Assembly (NCBI GenBank): GCA_002633025.1
Contig: NMRB01000204.1
Location: 37,440 to 101,439, forward strand
Direction: 5' to 3'
DNA: 64,000 nt
Source: Notospermus geniculatus
Taxonomy: Eukaryota; Nemertea; Pilidiophora; Heteronemertea; Lineidae
The translations under genes were made by a program, and so were the position numbers. Below, piece after piece: positions 55,348 through 64,000 of the stretch (position 1 is its first letter; every line of letters begins with the position of its first letter). Under the pieces are notes generated by a model. It saw only the letters and a list, made by a program, of their open reading frames with translations. It was not told the origin of the DNA and ran no database searches.

Positions 55348-55432
55348 CTGAAAATAAAAAATTATGAAAGCTTTTATCAATAGTTGAGTTACTGAAAATG
55401 AACAGAATACACAGGTCAGAGAGATGCTCACC
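55348..55432 (-). other. 5' UTR intron and short uORF of Kelch copy 1
   Basis: On the minus strand the donor GTGAGC at 55432-55427 and the acceptor TTTTCAG ending at 55348 bound an intron of about 85 nt. The spliced leader carries an upstream ATG (ATGTCGATGGACGGTACG before the intron) that runs to TGA a few codons after it. Copy 2 has the same structure but lacks 6 nt (one of the two ATGs), keeping the frame. Confidence 0.55.
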
Positions 55433-55552
55433 GTACCGTCCATCGACATCGTACAAAAATGCTACAAGTTGACGTGCGTGGCTAGATGCAGCCATAGGCT
55501 TAGTTATCACCATCATGTATGCTATCAGGAGAAGCACTAGCAGGCCCATCAT

Positions 55553-55600
55553 CCATCCATCCATCCATCATCCATCCGCATCCATCAGTCACACAGTCAC
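55553..55600. repeat. (CATC)n microsatellite
   Basis: CATCCATCC repeats near the right end of duplicate copy 1, also present at the window end in copy 2. This kind of simple repeat could have promoted the mis-join or recombination. Confidence 0.85.
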
Positions 55601-56274
55601 AGATCCATGCACATGATGATGCACACATCACACACACACAATACAGCACACACACTATACACAGCAATCATCATTCATGGATGACTGTTGCAGAGGTCTA
55701 CCCACGTATGAAGCTCCTGCTCATGACAAAAACGGAAAATAAGGTAGAAATTCCGGATAAGGCACAACATACCACCAAAAAATGCAGTGAGGTGAGAGAA
55801 AGATGTTTGTTTTTCGATTTGGCAATAAGGGGATTCTTTCCGATGTGTATGATCCTATGACGTCATGAGCTACAGTGTAGTCACAAGTGGAATGGACAGT
55901 GGCGCCGCGGGAGTGGAGCAGCAAAGACGAGAACCAGTCTACTTGTGACAATGGCTGCACCATAAAAGTTAGCAAATATTTTTACTTAAGATTTACACAG
56001 CGATGTCCAGTATAAATGTACTGCAAAACTTTAAGTAAAAGCATTTGCTACCTTTTATGAATATCAGCCAAACACGAGAGCGGACTGAGGTCGGTCGAAT
56101 AGCAGCTGGCTTCTTAGGGACAAGATTGCCACATAGCGTACGCGGGAGAAAAGGTGGGTGATCTTTAGGGTCAGTAGTGAAGTTAGCTCCCAGTTATTAT
56201 CAAAAACAGATATCGATTTTTGTTATTGTAATATTTACTCGTTCCTTATTCAATATTACACATAACCCCCTGTG

Positions 56275-56527
56275 GGCCGATTTAATAGACGTTTGCTAAG
56301 CTAACCATTGGTTCCACCAAAAATAGATAGGCATGCGAAAAGTGTAGGCTTAACAACTACATTTTCACCAAAAAGTCCTGTTTGGATGGATAGTAGGCCT
56401 CAGTGCAGCGCTATACAGAGCTTAGAAAACGGGCTTTTTGGTGAAAAATGTACTTAGTACATTTTTCGCACGCCTATCTATTTTTGGTGGAACCAATGGA
56501 TGTTATCAAACGTCTATTAAATCGGCC
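56275..56527. mobile_element. 253-bp fold-back element with CTGTG target duplication
   Basis: Ends GGCCGATTTAATAGACGTTTG and CAAACGTCTATTAAATCGGCC are exact inverted repeats. The inner arms (TTGGTTCCACCAAAAATAGA / TCTATTTTTGGTGGAACCAA) also pair. The 5-bp direct repeat CTGTG flanks it (56270-56274, 56528-56532). Noncoding. Confidence 0.88.
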
Positions 56528-56568
56528 CTGTGTCATAAAAACTCAAATGACTTTAATTAACCCTTTGC

Positions 56569-56930
56569 CACCCAGTTAGCCTACTTTAGTATTCACACTC
56601 AGTTTCCAATTCATTTCCTTATTCAGAAAGAATGCATGAAATGTGCTGACTTCACTTTTTCAAGTCACCCAACATCATTCACTGGAAATAAGCTCAATAT
56701 TAACCCTTTGCCACCCACTTACTTATTCACCTATCACTGTTATCAATTCATTTCCTTATTCAGGAAGAATTCATGAGATGCGTTGATTTTTCAAATCAAC
56801 GCAGAGTCACAGGCCTACATTGAAAATAAACTCAGTGTTAACCCTTTGCCACCTAGTTACTTACTCTGTATATGAAAATGAATTGGTAACTGAGTGGTGA
56901 ATATTAGTAACTGGGTGGCAAAGGGTTAAT
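56569..56930. repeat. Repeat cluster TTAACCCTTTGCCACC, about 135-bp units
   Basis: Three direct units start TTAACCCTTTGCCACCCA (56569, about 56700, about 56838), each with AATTCATTTCCTTATTCAG-like sequence. A fourth start lies inverted at the end (GGTGGCAAAGGGTTAA). The inverted end makes the cluster resemble a transposon with internal duplications. Confidence 0.8.
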
Positions 56931-56937
56931 ATTGAGT

Positions 56938-57812
56938 CTATTTCCAGTATAATATGACTGTTGTATGACTTGAAACAAAAGAGAAGTCAGCACGTTTCAT
57001 ATTCGGCGGCCCATCTTCTCCAAAACTGGCAGATGACGAACTGGGCATGTCTCCAGCGTTTCCCAAACTGATCATGCTTGCCAAATACTCCAAGAGACTT
57101 GAACGATGGAGCATATGTGGTCTCAGCAGATCATTTGGCGTCAGCGGCGGCATGTCTTTCGGTTCGGAAGAAACGACTCTCATAATCGGGCGACTATTGA
57201 CGATATTTTCCACTTCAGCAAATATCGTGTCGAGGCGTTCATCATCCAGGACCCGTTTTCCCACGACTGCAGAGAAGACTTCTGACGGTGCCTATGCATC
57301 TCTCCCAAACACCCAAATATTCGAAGCAGTCGGCGGGTTGAAGGTCCATTCGATGTGATTCTGCTGAAGGTAGGCCTTCAGACGATGACTGTCATTCCAG
57401 GCGATGACCGAGTCCAGGCACCTCTCGGTTGACACCAGTGAAATTGGTTCGTTTACGAACGAATCAGCATCCATCATGGACCATAGCTTCTCAAGGTGGA
57501 TGGCTCGCATTGACAGGCAAGTGAAGATAGGGGCCTACATCCGTAGCGTTTCTCTGTGGCGCGTCCTCTCTTCACCAGGAATGGACCAAAGGCGTCGATC
57601 CCAACGAGCTGGAACGGATAATCTGCTGGCGAAATCCTGTCTTCTTGGAGGTCAGCCATCTTTTGCGTACCCATCTTCCCATACAGCAGCCTGCAGACGA
57701 CGCAGCTCTTTATGATTCTTTTGTCGACTTGACGGGCTTGTGGAATCCAGTACTGCTCTCTCAATGCTGCCATCACATGCTCTCTACCAGAGTGTCTTGA
57801 TTGGTCTTTCAT
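56938..57812 (-). pseudogene. Decayed BEL/Pao-like retrotransposon integrase
   Basis: Three frame-broken pieces read in order on the minus strand. First, HSGREHVMAALREQYWIPQA with KSCVVC (H-H-C-C integrase zinc finger) and GIDAFGPFLVKRG (57812-57474). Then MRAIHLE, NHIEWTFNPPTASN (57510-57292). Then FAEVENIVNSRPI and LTPNDLLRPH (57264-56938). These are typical of BEL/Pao polyproteins. The core is frameshifted and partly deleted. Further degraded sequence may continue to about 58210. It lies between the two Kelch segments. Confidence 0.85.
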
Positions 57813-59998
57813 GGATGTCTCTGATGATCAGCGTCGTGAACAAAATAAATTTTGCAAAATGTACAAAATATTGTCATCACTCCACCGATTTGGTCGCCAT
57901 TGGAGCTGATGTGTCAGGCCTTCCTAATGCAGTTCACAACAGCACAGAGTCTTGGGTGTGTTAGGAGCAGTTGTCCACTCAAATTTTTTTGAAAGGAGCC
58001 ACTGCTCCTCAGTAGGCCTACCAATCTATCCTGCAGAGGCCAACTGCGCCTGCGCCTTGAACTCGCTCTTGACGCTAGAAGGCGCTGAAATATCGCGTTC
58101 AAATGTGACTGCGAATCCACGGAGCAGTCCCGGGGAGCAGTTGGCCTCCGAGGAGAACATTCACCCACATCGTCGATACTTCAAGACGGACAAAACTGCT
58201 GGCAGTACACCTCACTGCTGAACCTTTCAATGCACTATGTCGGGGAAGAGGGCCGACCCTGGCACATTGGCTGATATTCATAAAAGGAAGGTAACCCTTT
58301 TGACCGCTGGTGGTGATATGGCAACTCAATACTTGCAAAGAAAATCCATTTACACAGAAGCCATTGCTCGATATTTATCCCGTTTAGTCCTTCTTTACGT
58401 TCTGCATATAGGACTGCATCTGCATCTGCATCATTCATGAATTATACGCAGCAGACGCAATGCCGGGGCCAGAATCCCTTTCTGGCTGTTTTGGTTTCAT
58501 TTCCCGTTTTACATACCAGATTCAAGAGAGTTGAACACCATCCAAGCGAATAAAACAATCATGGAACAAAAACCAAAACCAGAACCAAGATAGTGATGTG
58601 TAATGAGGTCAAGGTGGGCAGCACGAAATCATGTGATCACATGTTTGATATTGGTGTAATGGGAATATCCCCACGTTTCAATCATTCTATGAGCTTCACC
58701 AAAATAGATAAGAGAGGATGAGTGATTTCCGTTGCAGCCACCCACCTTAGTCAACCATCATATCTTCCAGGGGGATTATCCTGTTCCTTAGGGTGTGGCA
58801 AGAGGGGGGTACCAGGATCGGTATATTACCTCAGATGTGTGCTCGGCCTTCTCGTGACAGCACTGCTTAATATAACTATGACTCTTCACTCAAACTTGCA
58901 ACAACAATGGACCCCTTTCAGAGTCCCGGGTTCACAGTTAAGTGTGGCGCAGACCATCTACTTTATTACCGGTCATGAATGTCGCCAATAATGGACTAGG
59001 GTCACACATGGGTCCATCAATGATGGGCTAATCAACTCTGAGCCATCCCATTTAGGCGGGCATTTAGGCTAATAATGTTTCTGACAATTCGTTTCTGTTT
59101 CATTTCTTGGTTTCAGTTTGTTTCCCGTTTCATATTCACAAACTGACACCTTCAGTGGCATATTCAAGGCGTTTGATCACTTGTACCTGATAAATACAAA
59201 TTTTACAGGAACGTTAGAAGGTTTATCCGGCATCCCGCACTCAAATTCTGCCCCTTAGGCCTACTAACGTACCCTAGCCTAGTCTCTCTCGCTCTAGGAA
59301 CCCTACGGGGAACTGCTCATGCACGCTCTCCAGTCCAGCTGCTGGTGGCGGAATGATGAAGATAGGCTAGACTCATCATACCATAGGCTACCGTAGGTCG
59401 GAGGGCTGGCAATACTCGTCAATTGCATGAATCAACAGAATTCGATCACTCATTTCATTGATTTTGTAACTCATGACAATGGGGAGCACAATATAGGCCT
59501 AGACTAGAGTCTAGGGCTTAAAGTTACAGGCCCTAGAGCAAGCCCTATAGAGAAAGTGAAACTAAGACTAAAAGATGAGGCAGCAGCCTCTGATTGCAAG
59601 TTCAGCTCCAGTTATCTGTCGATGGGACCAAGGTCTAAGCCATTCCACACTAAATACATACCTATTGTAAGTCACTCCCAAAGGGCTATAGGCCTACGGT
59701 GACGACCAGCAAGTAGACCTACGCCCCATCCCATCTTGCCAAGAAAAGAGCATTCGAATATAAGCAACTTCTCGCGTCCAGAACCACACCATAAAATCAT
59801 GAATAGAGTTCACATATCAACACCATACGATGACAAAGCAACCTGGCAGCTAAAAACAGCACGCTATACCCAATTCAGTGGCGTAAATAACTTACAAGCC
59901 CACTGGTGCCCAAAACTCACCGTGTAAAATGCTTCACCGGTTTCCGCGTTTATTGGGAATCCGACGCGGGAATCCCGATGGGAAATCACACGCGGTAC

Positions 59999-60071
59999 TA
60001 GTTTGGTTCCCGAACCCACCGCTAGGGCTATGAGGCTCATAGCCCTAGCGGTGGGTTCGGGAACCAAACTA
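59999..60071. mobile_element. 73-bp perfect palindromic insertion with 9-bp target duplication
   Basis: 36-bp arms (TAGTTTGGTTCCCGAACCCA... and its exact complement ...TGGGTTCGGGAACCAAACTA) around a single base. ACGCGGTAC is repeated directly at 59990-59998 and 60072-60080, while copy 1 has it once (51633-51641). So this is a clean, recent insertion at a known empty site. A 9-bp duplication fits Mutator-like transposition. Confidence 0.93.
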
Positions 60072-60426
60072 ACGCGGTACGGGAACGAGCAAGCGGCAGA
60101 AACGGGAACCAGATCCGAGATAATGGGCGAGAGGCGGGAGTTTCAAATGCTCGTTGGATCAGGGCAAGAGGAAGACATGCATAAGCAGTGTTCTCAGTGT
60201 CCACGGGCATTTGGAGGGTGCTTGTCAAATCACTCATGTCTTGTATAAACTGTGGCAAACCATTTAAAACTGCTTGATGAGGATTAACCCTTGCTGTACG
60301 GTATACAGGTTAACTCCTTTTGGGGTGAAGTGAACTTGCGGATTCGCAACTCTTTCTGGAGCACACACACTAAAGAGAACAGTACCAAGTTTTTAGTAGG
60401 TTAGGCCCTACAAAAAACTTTTAAAG

Positions 60427-60652
60427 TCCCTAGCTGTATTGATTTATGCGGTACCGGTAGGCCTATTTTGAAAGTGTTAAGAGAGTGCAGATCCCCAAAA
60501 TGCTTGCCAGACGCCTGATACCGAGGCATCCTTCAAAAAACTGCAGGCAAAGCTGTCTAGTGTATTCAGATAGAGCATAGTACATTTTACACTGACATTG
60601 ACGTCGAAGGAGGTGAAAAACCTCGTTCTGAATTCAATACAGTGTGGCTTTT
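60427..60652. repeat. Degraded TTAA-type element, duplicate copy
   Basis: The copy of 51976-52200 carried in the second Kelch segment, with small differences (for example ACACTGACATTGACGTCG in place of ACACTACATTGACGTCG). Confidence 0.75.
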
Positions 60653-61946
60653 ATATTTGGACAAAGGTCTTCTCTTCAGTACTGCATGACTAACAACCGA
60701 GGGGCTACTCTCATCTCATACTTTCGTTCTACCGGTACTTCATGTAATCAAGATGTGGACGACGAACAAGAAGATAAATACTGCTTCCATCCTCAGTCAA
60801 CACTGTCATCAATTTTTATTCAGTATTTTAATAATGACATGAAAAGCATACAGTAGAACTTCCAGGTAATGGTGGTCATACATTTTCTATTTTGTTGATG
60901 AGGCAAAGCTTTGCAGCGAACTGGAGGTCAAATCACAACCCATAATGTCAGACCCCCTTGGAACTGTGGTGATTTATTGGCTCAAGTTAGCATTTACTTT
61001 AAACGTATCAGTATTTACATTCACAAACGAAGTGTTTCTGTGCAACAAACAAAATACAGAGTTAGAATCGACCAAAAGTTACATTGCCAAAAATTCATGG
61101 TCAGTAATTCTAGATCAAGTTTGTTATTATAATTCCAGCTGTGGTCTCCACTTAGTACACATGAAATCACTTATGACATTACGAACAAGTGTTTGTCACT
61201 CTACACATGATAATTTTAGTATTCTAACCCAACACACTTACTCAATGATTTTTTCAGGACAGGGCAGCTGAAATCCTCTGCTCAATGTTGCAATTTCAGA
61301 CCTCTGACCTGAAATTGGAAACCCACAGCGATACACTGACGTGCAAAAAAGCAGACCCAACACATGACATAGATACACATGTACGGTACTTCAGATCAAC
61401 TCGCTTACTCAGGGTGCCCTTCAACTTGTCTCCAAAATATCAGCGGAGAAGCGTTGTGCACTCTAGTGTGTATATAATGCGGATCCCTCTAGATATCGAT
61501 CTTTGGAGATCTTACAACATATTGCATACATGTTCACTAAAGCCTTTAGTGAGCACATAGCATGAACTTGACAAACAAATGTGAATACCAGTGTGAGATA
61601 AAGCGAACATAAAATAACACAACGTTAACTACTTCAAAGACCTGTGGGTTAGGAATTCATGTCTGCTCATAATATAGGCAGTGTCAAAGCAAGCTAATTT
61701 AACATGATTAAAAATCAAAACGGTAACACTTCCAGCCAGATGAGGAATAAATGCACAAGGGCAATTATAGATTTATTTTCTCACACCAAGTTCCAGGCCT
61801 CAAAATTCGACTCATTATTCTCTGATGCCATCTTCATGTAATTCCAACAAACTACTTCAGGCTGTTTTTCTCCCAAAAGAACAGAATGTTGCGCCTGTCC
61901 AAACGGTCTTCTTTGACCTTAGGAGCATTCATAAATTCAACTGACA

Positions 61947-63740
61947 TCATTTGAAAACTGAAGTAGGTAACATCACTGTACAGAATGAAGCAGAGTTCAG
62001 TAGGTCAATAGTGACAGTCCTTTTTGTTTGAGAGTTCTTCTTCTGAGTAGAATTCTTGTCAATGTCAGGAAACTTGACCACAATGATCTGCTCAACACCT
62101 CTCATTTCCATGTCGGTTGACTCGACACTACCGATGAAGAACATGTTGGAATCGTGAAAGGTCAAGCCACGCACAGGACCTGGATGTTGCCATGCATCCA
62201 CGTGTTGAGTCCAATCACCGGTTGCGAGATCACAAATGAACAATGTATGTGCATGCAACGACCTCTTCCCACCAAAGACAAATATTCTCTCTGCAGTGAC
62301 ATACATGCCGTGGTTTTCCAAACTCACTGGCATACTGGTCAGTTCCTGCCAATTGTCCGCATCAGGGCTGTAGGCAAACACTTTATGGTTGACAGAATCA
62401 TTGGTGCCCTTCCCTCCAGTCACAAAAATTCGATCTTGTTCATTACACGTTGCAACAGCATGGTTTTGGCGTCTTTCAGGCATTCGACACTTCTTCTCCC
62501 AAGTGTTTGTAGAAATGTTGAAAGCATCCATAGATCGCATTGTGTGTCCATCACCATCGTGGCCGCCAATAGCATATATATAACCATTCTTGTATGTTAG
62601 GCAGAAGTTCTTTCTTGGCTTACTCATTTGGGGGAGAAGCATCCAGTTGTTGAACCTCGGGTCATATCTCTGAAATGTCGGGGATGCCAAGGAACTGTAA
62701 CTTCCAGACTTGCCACCACACGTGTAGAGAAAGTTGTTGACAACAATAACACAAGGATTGTACTGTTTAACTTGAGAATCCTGCAAAACCGAGGTTTCTT
62801 CATTGTTCAGGCTATAAGCCGTGATGCGCTGTTCCTCAATACGAACAAGACAAGGCTGGTCAGAACGAACCTGTGTCGATGCTGACTGAAGCAATGGTTG
62901 CATTACTGGTTGCAAGTGATAGTCTTTAGCTGACATCACCAGTTGGAGGCATTCTTTGCTCTCATTGATAAGATCAAAGCTGCCGACTTGCTTGATTAAT
63001 TCATTGACAGACATCAGAGAGAAACGCACATTGCTCAGAAGCAGCACTACATATTGTTTTCGATTCTCACTATCATACATGATCCACCGAAGAACTAATA
63101 CAAACAAGCAGTACTCAGAGGAAATTTTCAAACGATTGCTTTGTAAGAGCTGAGCCAATTCTGTGTCAGTTAACTTGAAGTACTGTTCAGACATTGCAAA
63201 TTTCTCAAACTCCTCCAGCATGAACGCAGTGGCAAAGTCCTTCACTTTATCAAGGGAATACAGTTCACCAAGGCGAAATATATCAATACAGTTATCAGTG
63301 GATATACAGCGTTTGAGGTAACGTGCACACAAGTTGATAGCTTCCTCACTCTGGAAATGAGATGCAGCTCCAAGCACATCTGAAACATTGTCCAAATCCA
63401 GGAGGAGACTGCCACTATAAGCAAAGGAAACCATGGCTTTTAACCCAACACCACTGACACCATGAAGTTCAATTAAATCTTGTCCGCTTTCCCTGAAATC
63501 ACATGTGAACATTGTACAGAAATAGTCGCTGAAGACAGCCATGATAACTTTATGGACCCTGATGGAGACATCTTCTGCCTTGAGAGCGACATCGCAGAGT
63601 TGGCCTGTTTGTTGTAGCTTTGAGAGTCGAACGAAAGCATCTGTTGTGTAGCGATTAGTTACACATCCACGAATATCGACGGCGTTGGTACAACTTGCCC
63701 CAACCGTTGGGCTGTCGAACTCGAGGTCTGCCATTGGCAT
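61947..63740 (-). CDS. BTB-BACK-Kelch protein, copy 2
   Basis: 597 codons encoding exactly the same protein as 53518-55311. The few nucleotide differences I found in the CDS are synonymous (for example GTG/GTT Val, GAA/GAG-type third-position changes), while noncoding flanks differ by many indels. Domains as in copy 1. Either the second allele of one locus assembled in tandem or a very recent duplicate kept under protein-level selection. The 5' UTR splice signals are also conserved (acceptor just 5' of the ATG, donor near 63850). Confidence 0.93.
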   Translation of the reverse strand: MPMADLEFDSPTVGASCTNAVDIRGCVTNRYTTDAFVRLSKLQQTGQLCDVALKAEDVSIRVHKVIMAVFSDYFCTMFTCDFRESGQDLIELHGVSGVGLKAMVSFAYSGSLLLDLDNVSDVLGAASHFQSEEAINLCARYLKRCISTDNCIDIFRLGELYSLDKVKDFATAFMLEEFEKFAMSEQYFKLTDTELAQLLQSNRLKISSEYCLFVLVLRWIMYDSENRKQYVVLLLSNVRFSLMSVNELIKQVGSFDLINESKECLQLVMSAKDYHLQPVMQPLLQSASTQVRSDQPCLVRIEEQRITAYSLNNEETSVLQDSQVKQYNPCVIVVNNFLYTCGGKSGSYSSLASPTFQRYDPRFNNWMLLPQMSKPRKNFCLTYKNGYIYAIGGHDGDGHTMRSMDAFNISTNTWEKKCRMPERRQNHAVATCNEQDRIFVTGGKGTNDSVNHKVFAYSPDADNWQELTSMPVSLENHGMYVTAERIFVFGGKRSLHAHTLFICDLATGDWTQHVDAWQHPGPVRGLTFHDSNMFFIGSVESTDMEMRGVEQIIVVKFPDIDKNSTQKKNSQTKRTVTIDLLNSASFCTVMLPTSVFK

Positions 63741-64000
63741 TATCAGCTGTGACGGTCATCAGGAACAAATTGAAACCTGAAAATAAAAAATTATGAAAGC
63801 TTTTATCAATAGTTACTGAAAATGAACAGAATACACAGAGAGATGCTCACCGTACCGTCCATCGTACAAAAATGCTACAAGTTGACGTGCGTGGCTAGAT
63901 GCAGCCATAGGCTTAGTTATCATCATCATGTATGCTATCAGGAGAAGCACTAGCAGGCCCATCATCCATCCAACCATCCATCATCCATCCGCATCCATCA

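Larger units (their letters stand above)
49901..55587. repeat. Segmental duplicate, copy 1 (Kelch segment)
   Basis: Similarity to 58295-64000 starts abruptly at CCCTTTTGACCGCTGGTGG and runs to the CATCC repeats. The offset changes from 8394 to 8429 to 8413, showing many small indels. The coding parts are far better conserved than the flanks. Copy 2 reaches the window edge, so the true length is unknown. Confidence 0.95.
58295..64000. repeat. Segmental duplicate, copy 2 (Kelch segment), runs off the window
   Basis: Partner of 49901-55587. Besides many small indels it carries a 73-bp palindromic insertion (59999-60071) absent from copy 1. Its left junction lies next to the BEL-like remnant, whereas copy 1's junction lies beside the 5' end of the TIR-STING gene. 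Confidence 0.95.

Noticed and set aside
57914-58338. Separate gene upstream of the BEL-like remnant
   Set aside because: Frames are short, mutually inconsistent and look like further decayed retroelement sequence; too weak to annotate.

Overview
The window is eukaryotic genomic DNA: genes are split into many short exons with GT..AG introns of about 0.1-1 kb, introns are full of fold-back elements, and the assembly holds two N gaps (23533-24093, 42822-43582) and two single-N joins (17655, 45513). Gene content (kinesin-II motor subunit, TFIID subunit TAF1, STING and TIR domains, a BTB-Kelch protein), dense MITE-like palindromes and apparent interleaved haplotypes suggest a highly heterozygous marine invertebrate. 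An echinoderm or another invertebrate deuterostome is my best guess, but I cannot fix the taxon from sequence alone.

Layout. 1-6786: no gene seen, dispersed repeats. 6787-13654 (minus): KIF3A-type kinesin-II subunit, 14 coding exons found, the short first coding exon not found, one apparent 1-nt deletion in a coiled-coil exon. 13655-22492: gene-poor, with tandem and low-complexity repeats, a 3' part of a non-LTR retrotransposon (17656-19197) and a 1018-bp element with terminal inverted repeats and a perfect 9-bp target duplication (19369-20386). 22493-38596 (plus): TAF1, over 30 exons, divergent from KIF3A, with part of the N-terminal region lost in a gap and the middle of the conserved core absent without any N. 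38597-40454: intergenic. 40455-49730 (minus): the most notable gene, 13 exons whose phases join exactly into a 755-residue product with order TIR - STING - TIR - STING, convergent with TAF1. 49901-55587 and 58295-64000: two near-identical copies of a segment carrying an intronless-CDS BTB-BACK-Kelch gene of 597 codons (minus). Between them lie a 253-bp fold-back element, a small repeat cluster and a decayed BEL/Pao-like integrase.

The genes do not form one pathway: KIF3A is a ciliary motor subunit, TAF1 a general transcription factor, the Kelch protein a probable cullin-3 adaptor. The TIR-STING gene is the candidate novel system: a soluble cyclic-dinucleotide sensor fold fused to TIR effector domains, like the TIR-STING fusions of bacteria and oyster, but here duplicated in tandem within one predicted chain and with no transmembrane segment.

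Several duplications (parts of the TIR-STING gene and perhaps the Kelch segment) look like haplotypes assembled side by side. Copy number should be read with that in mind.
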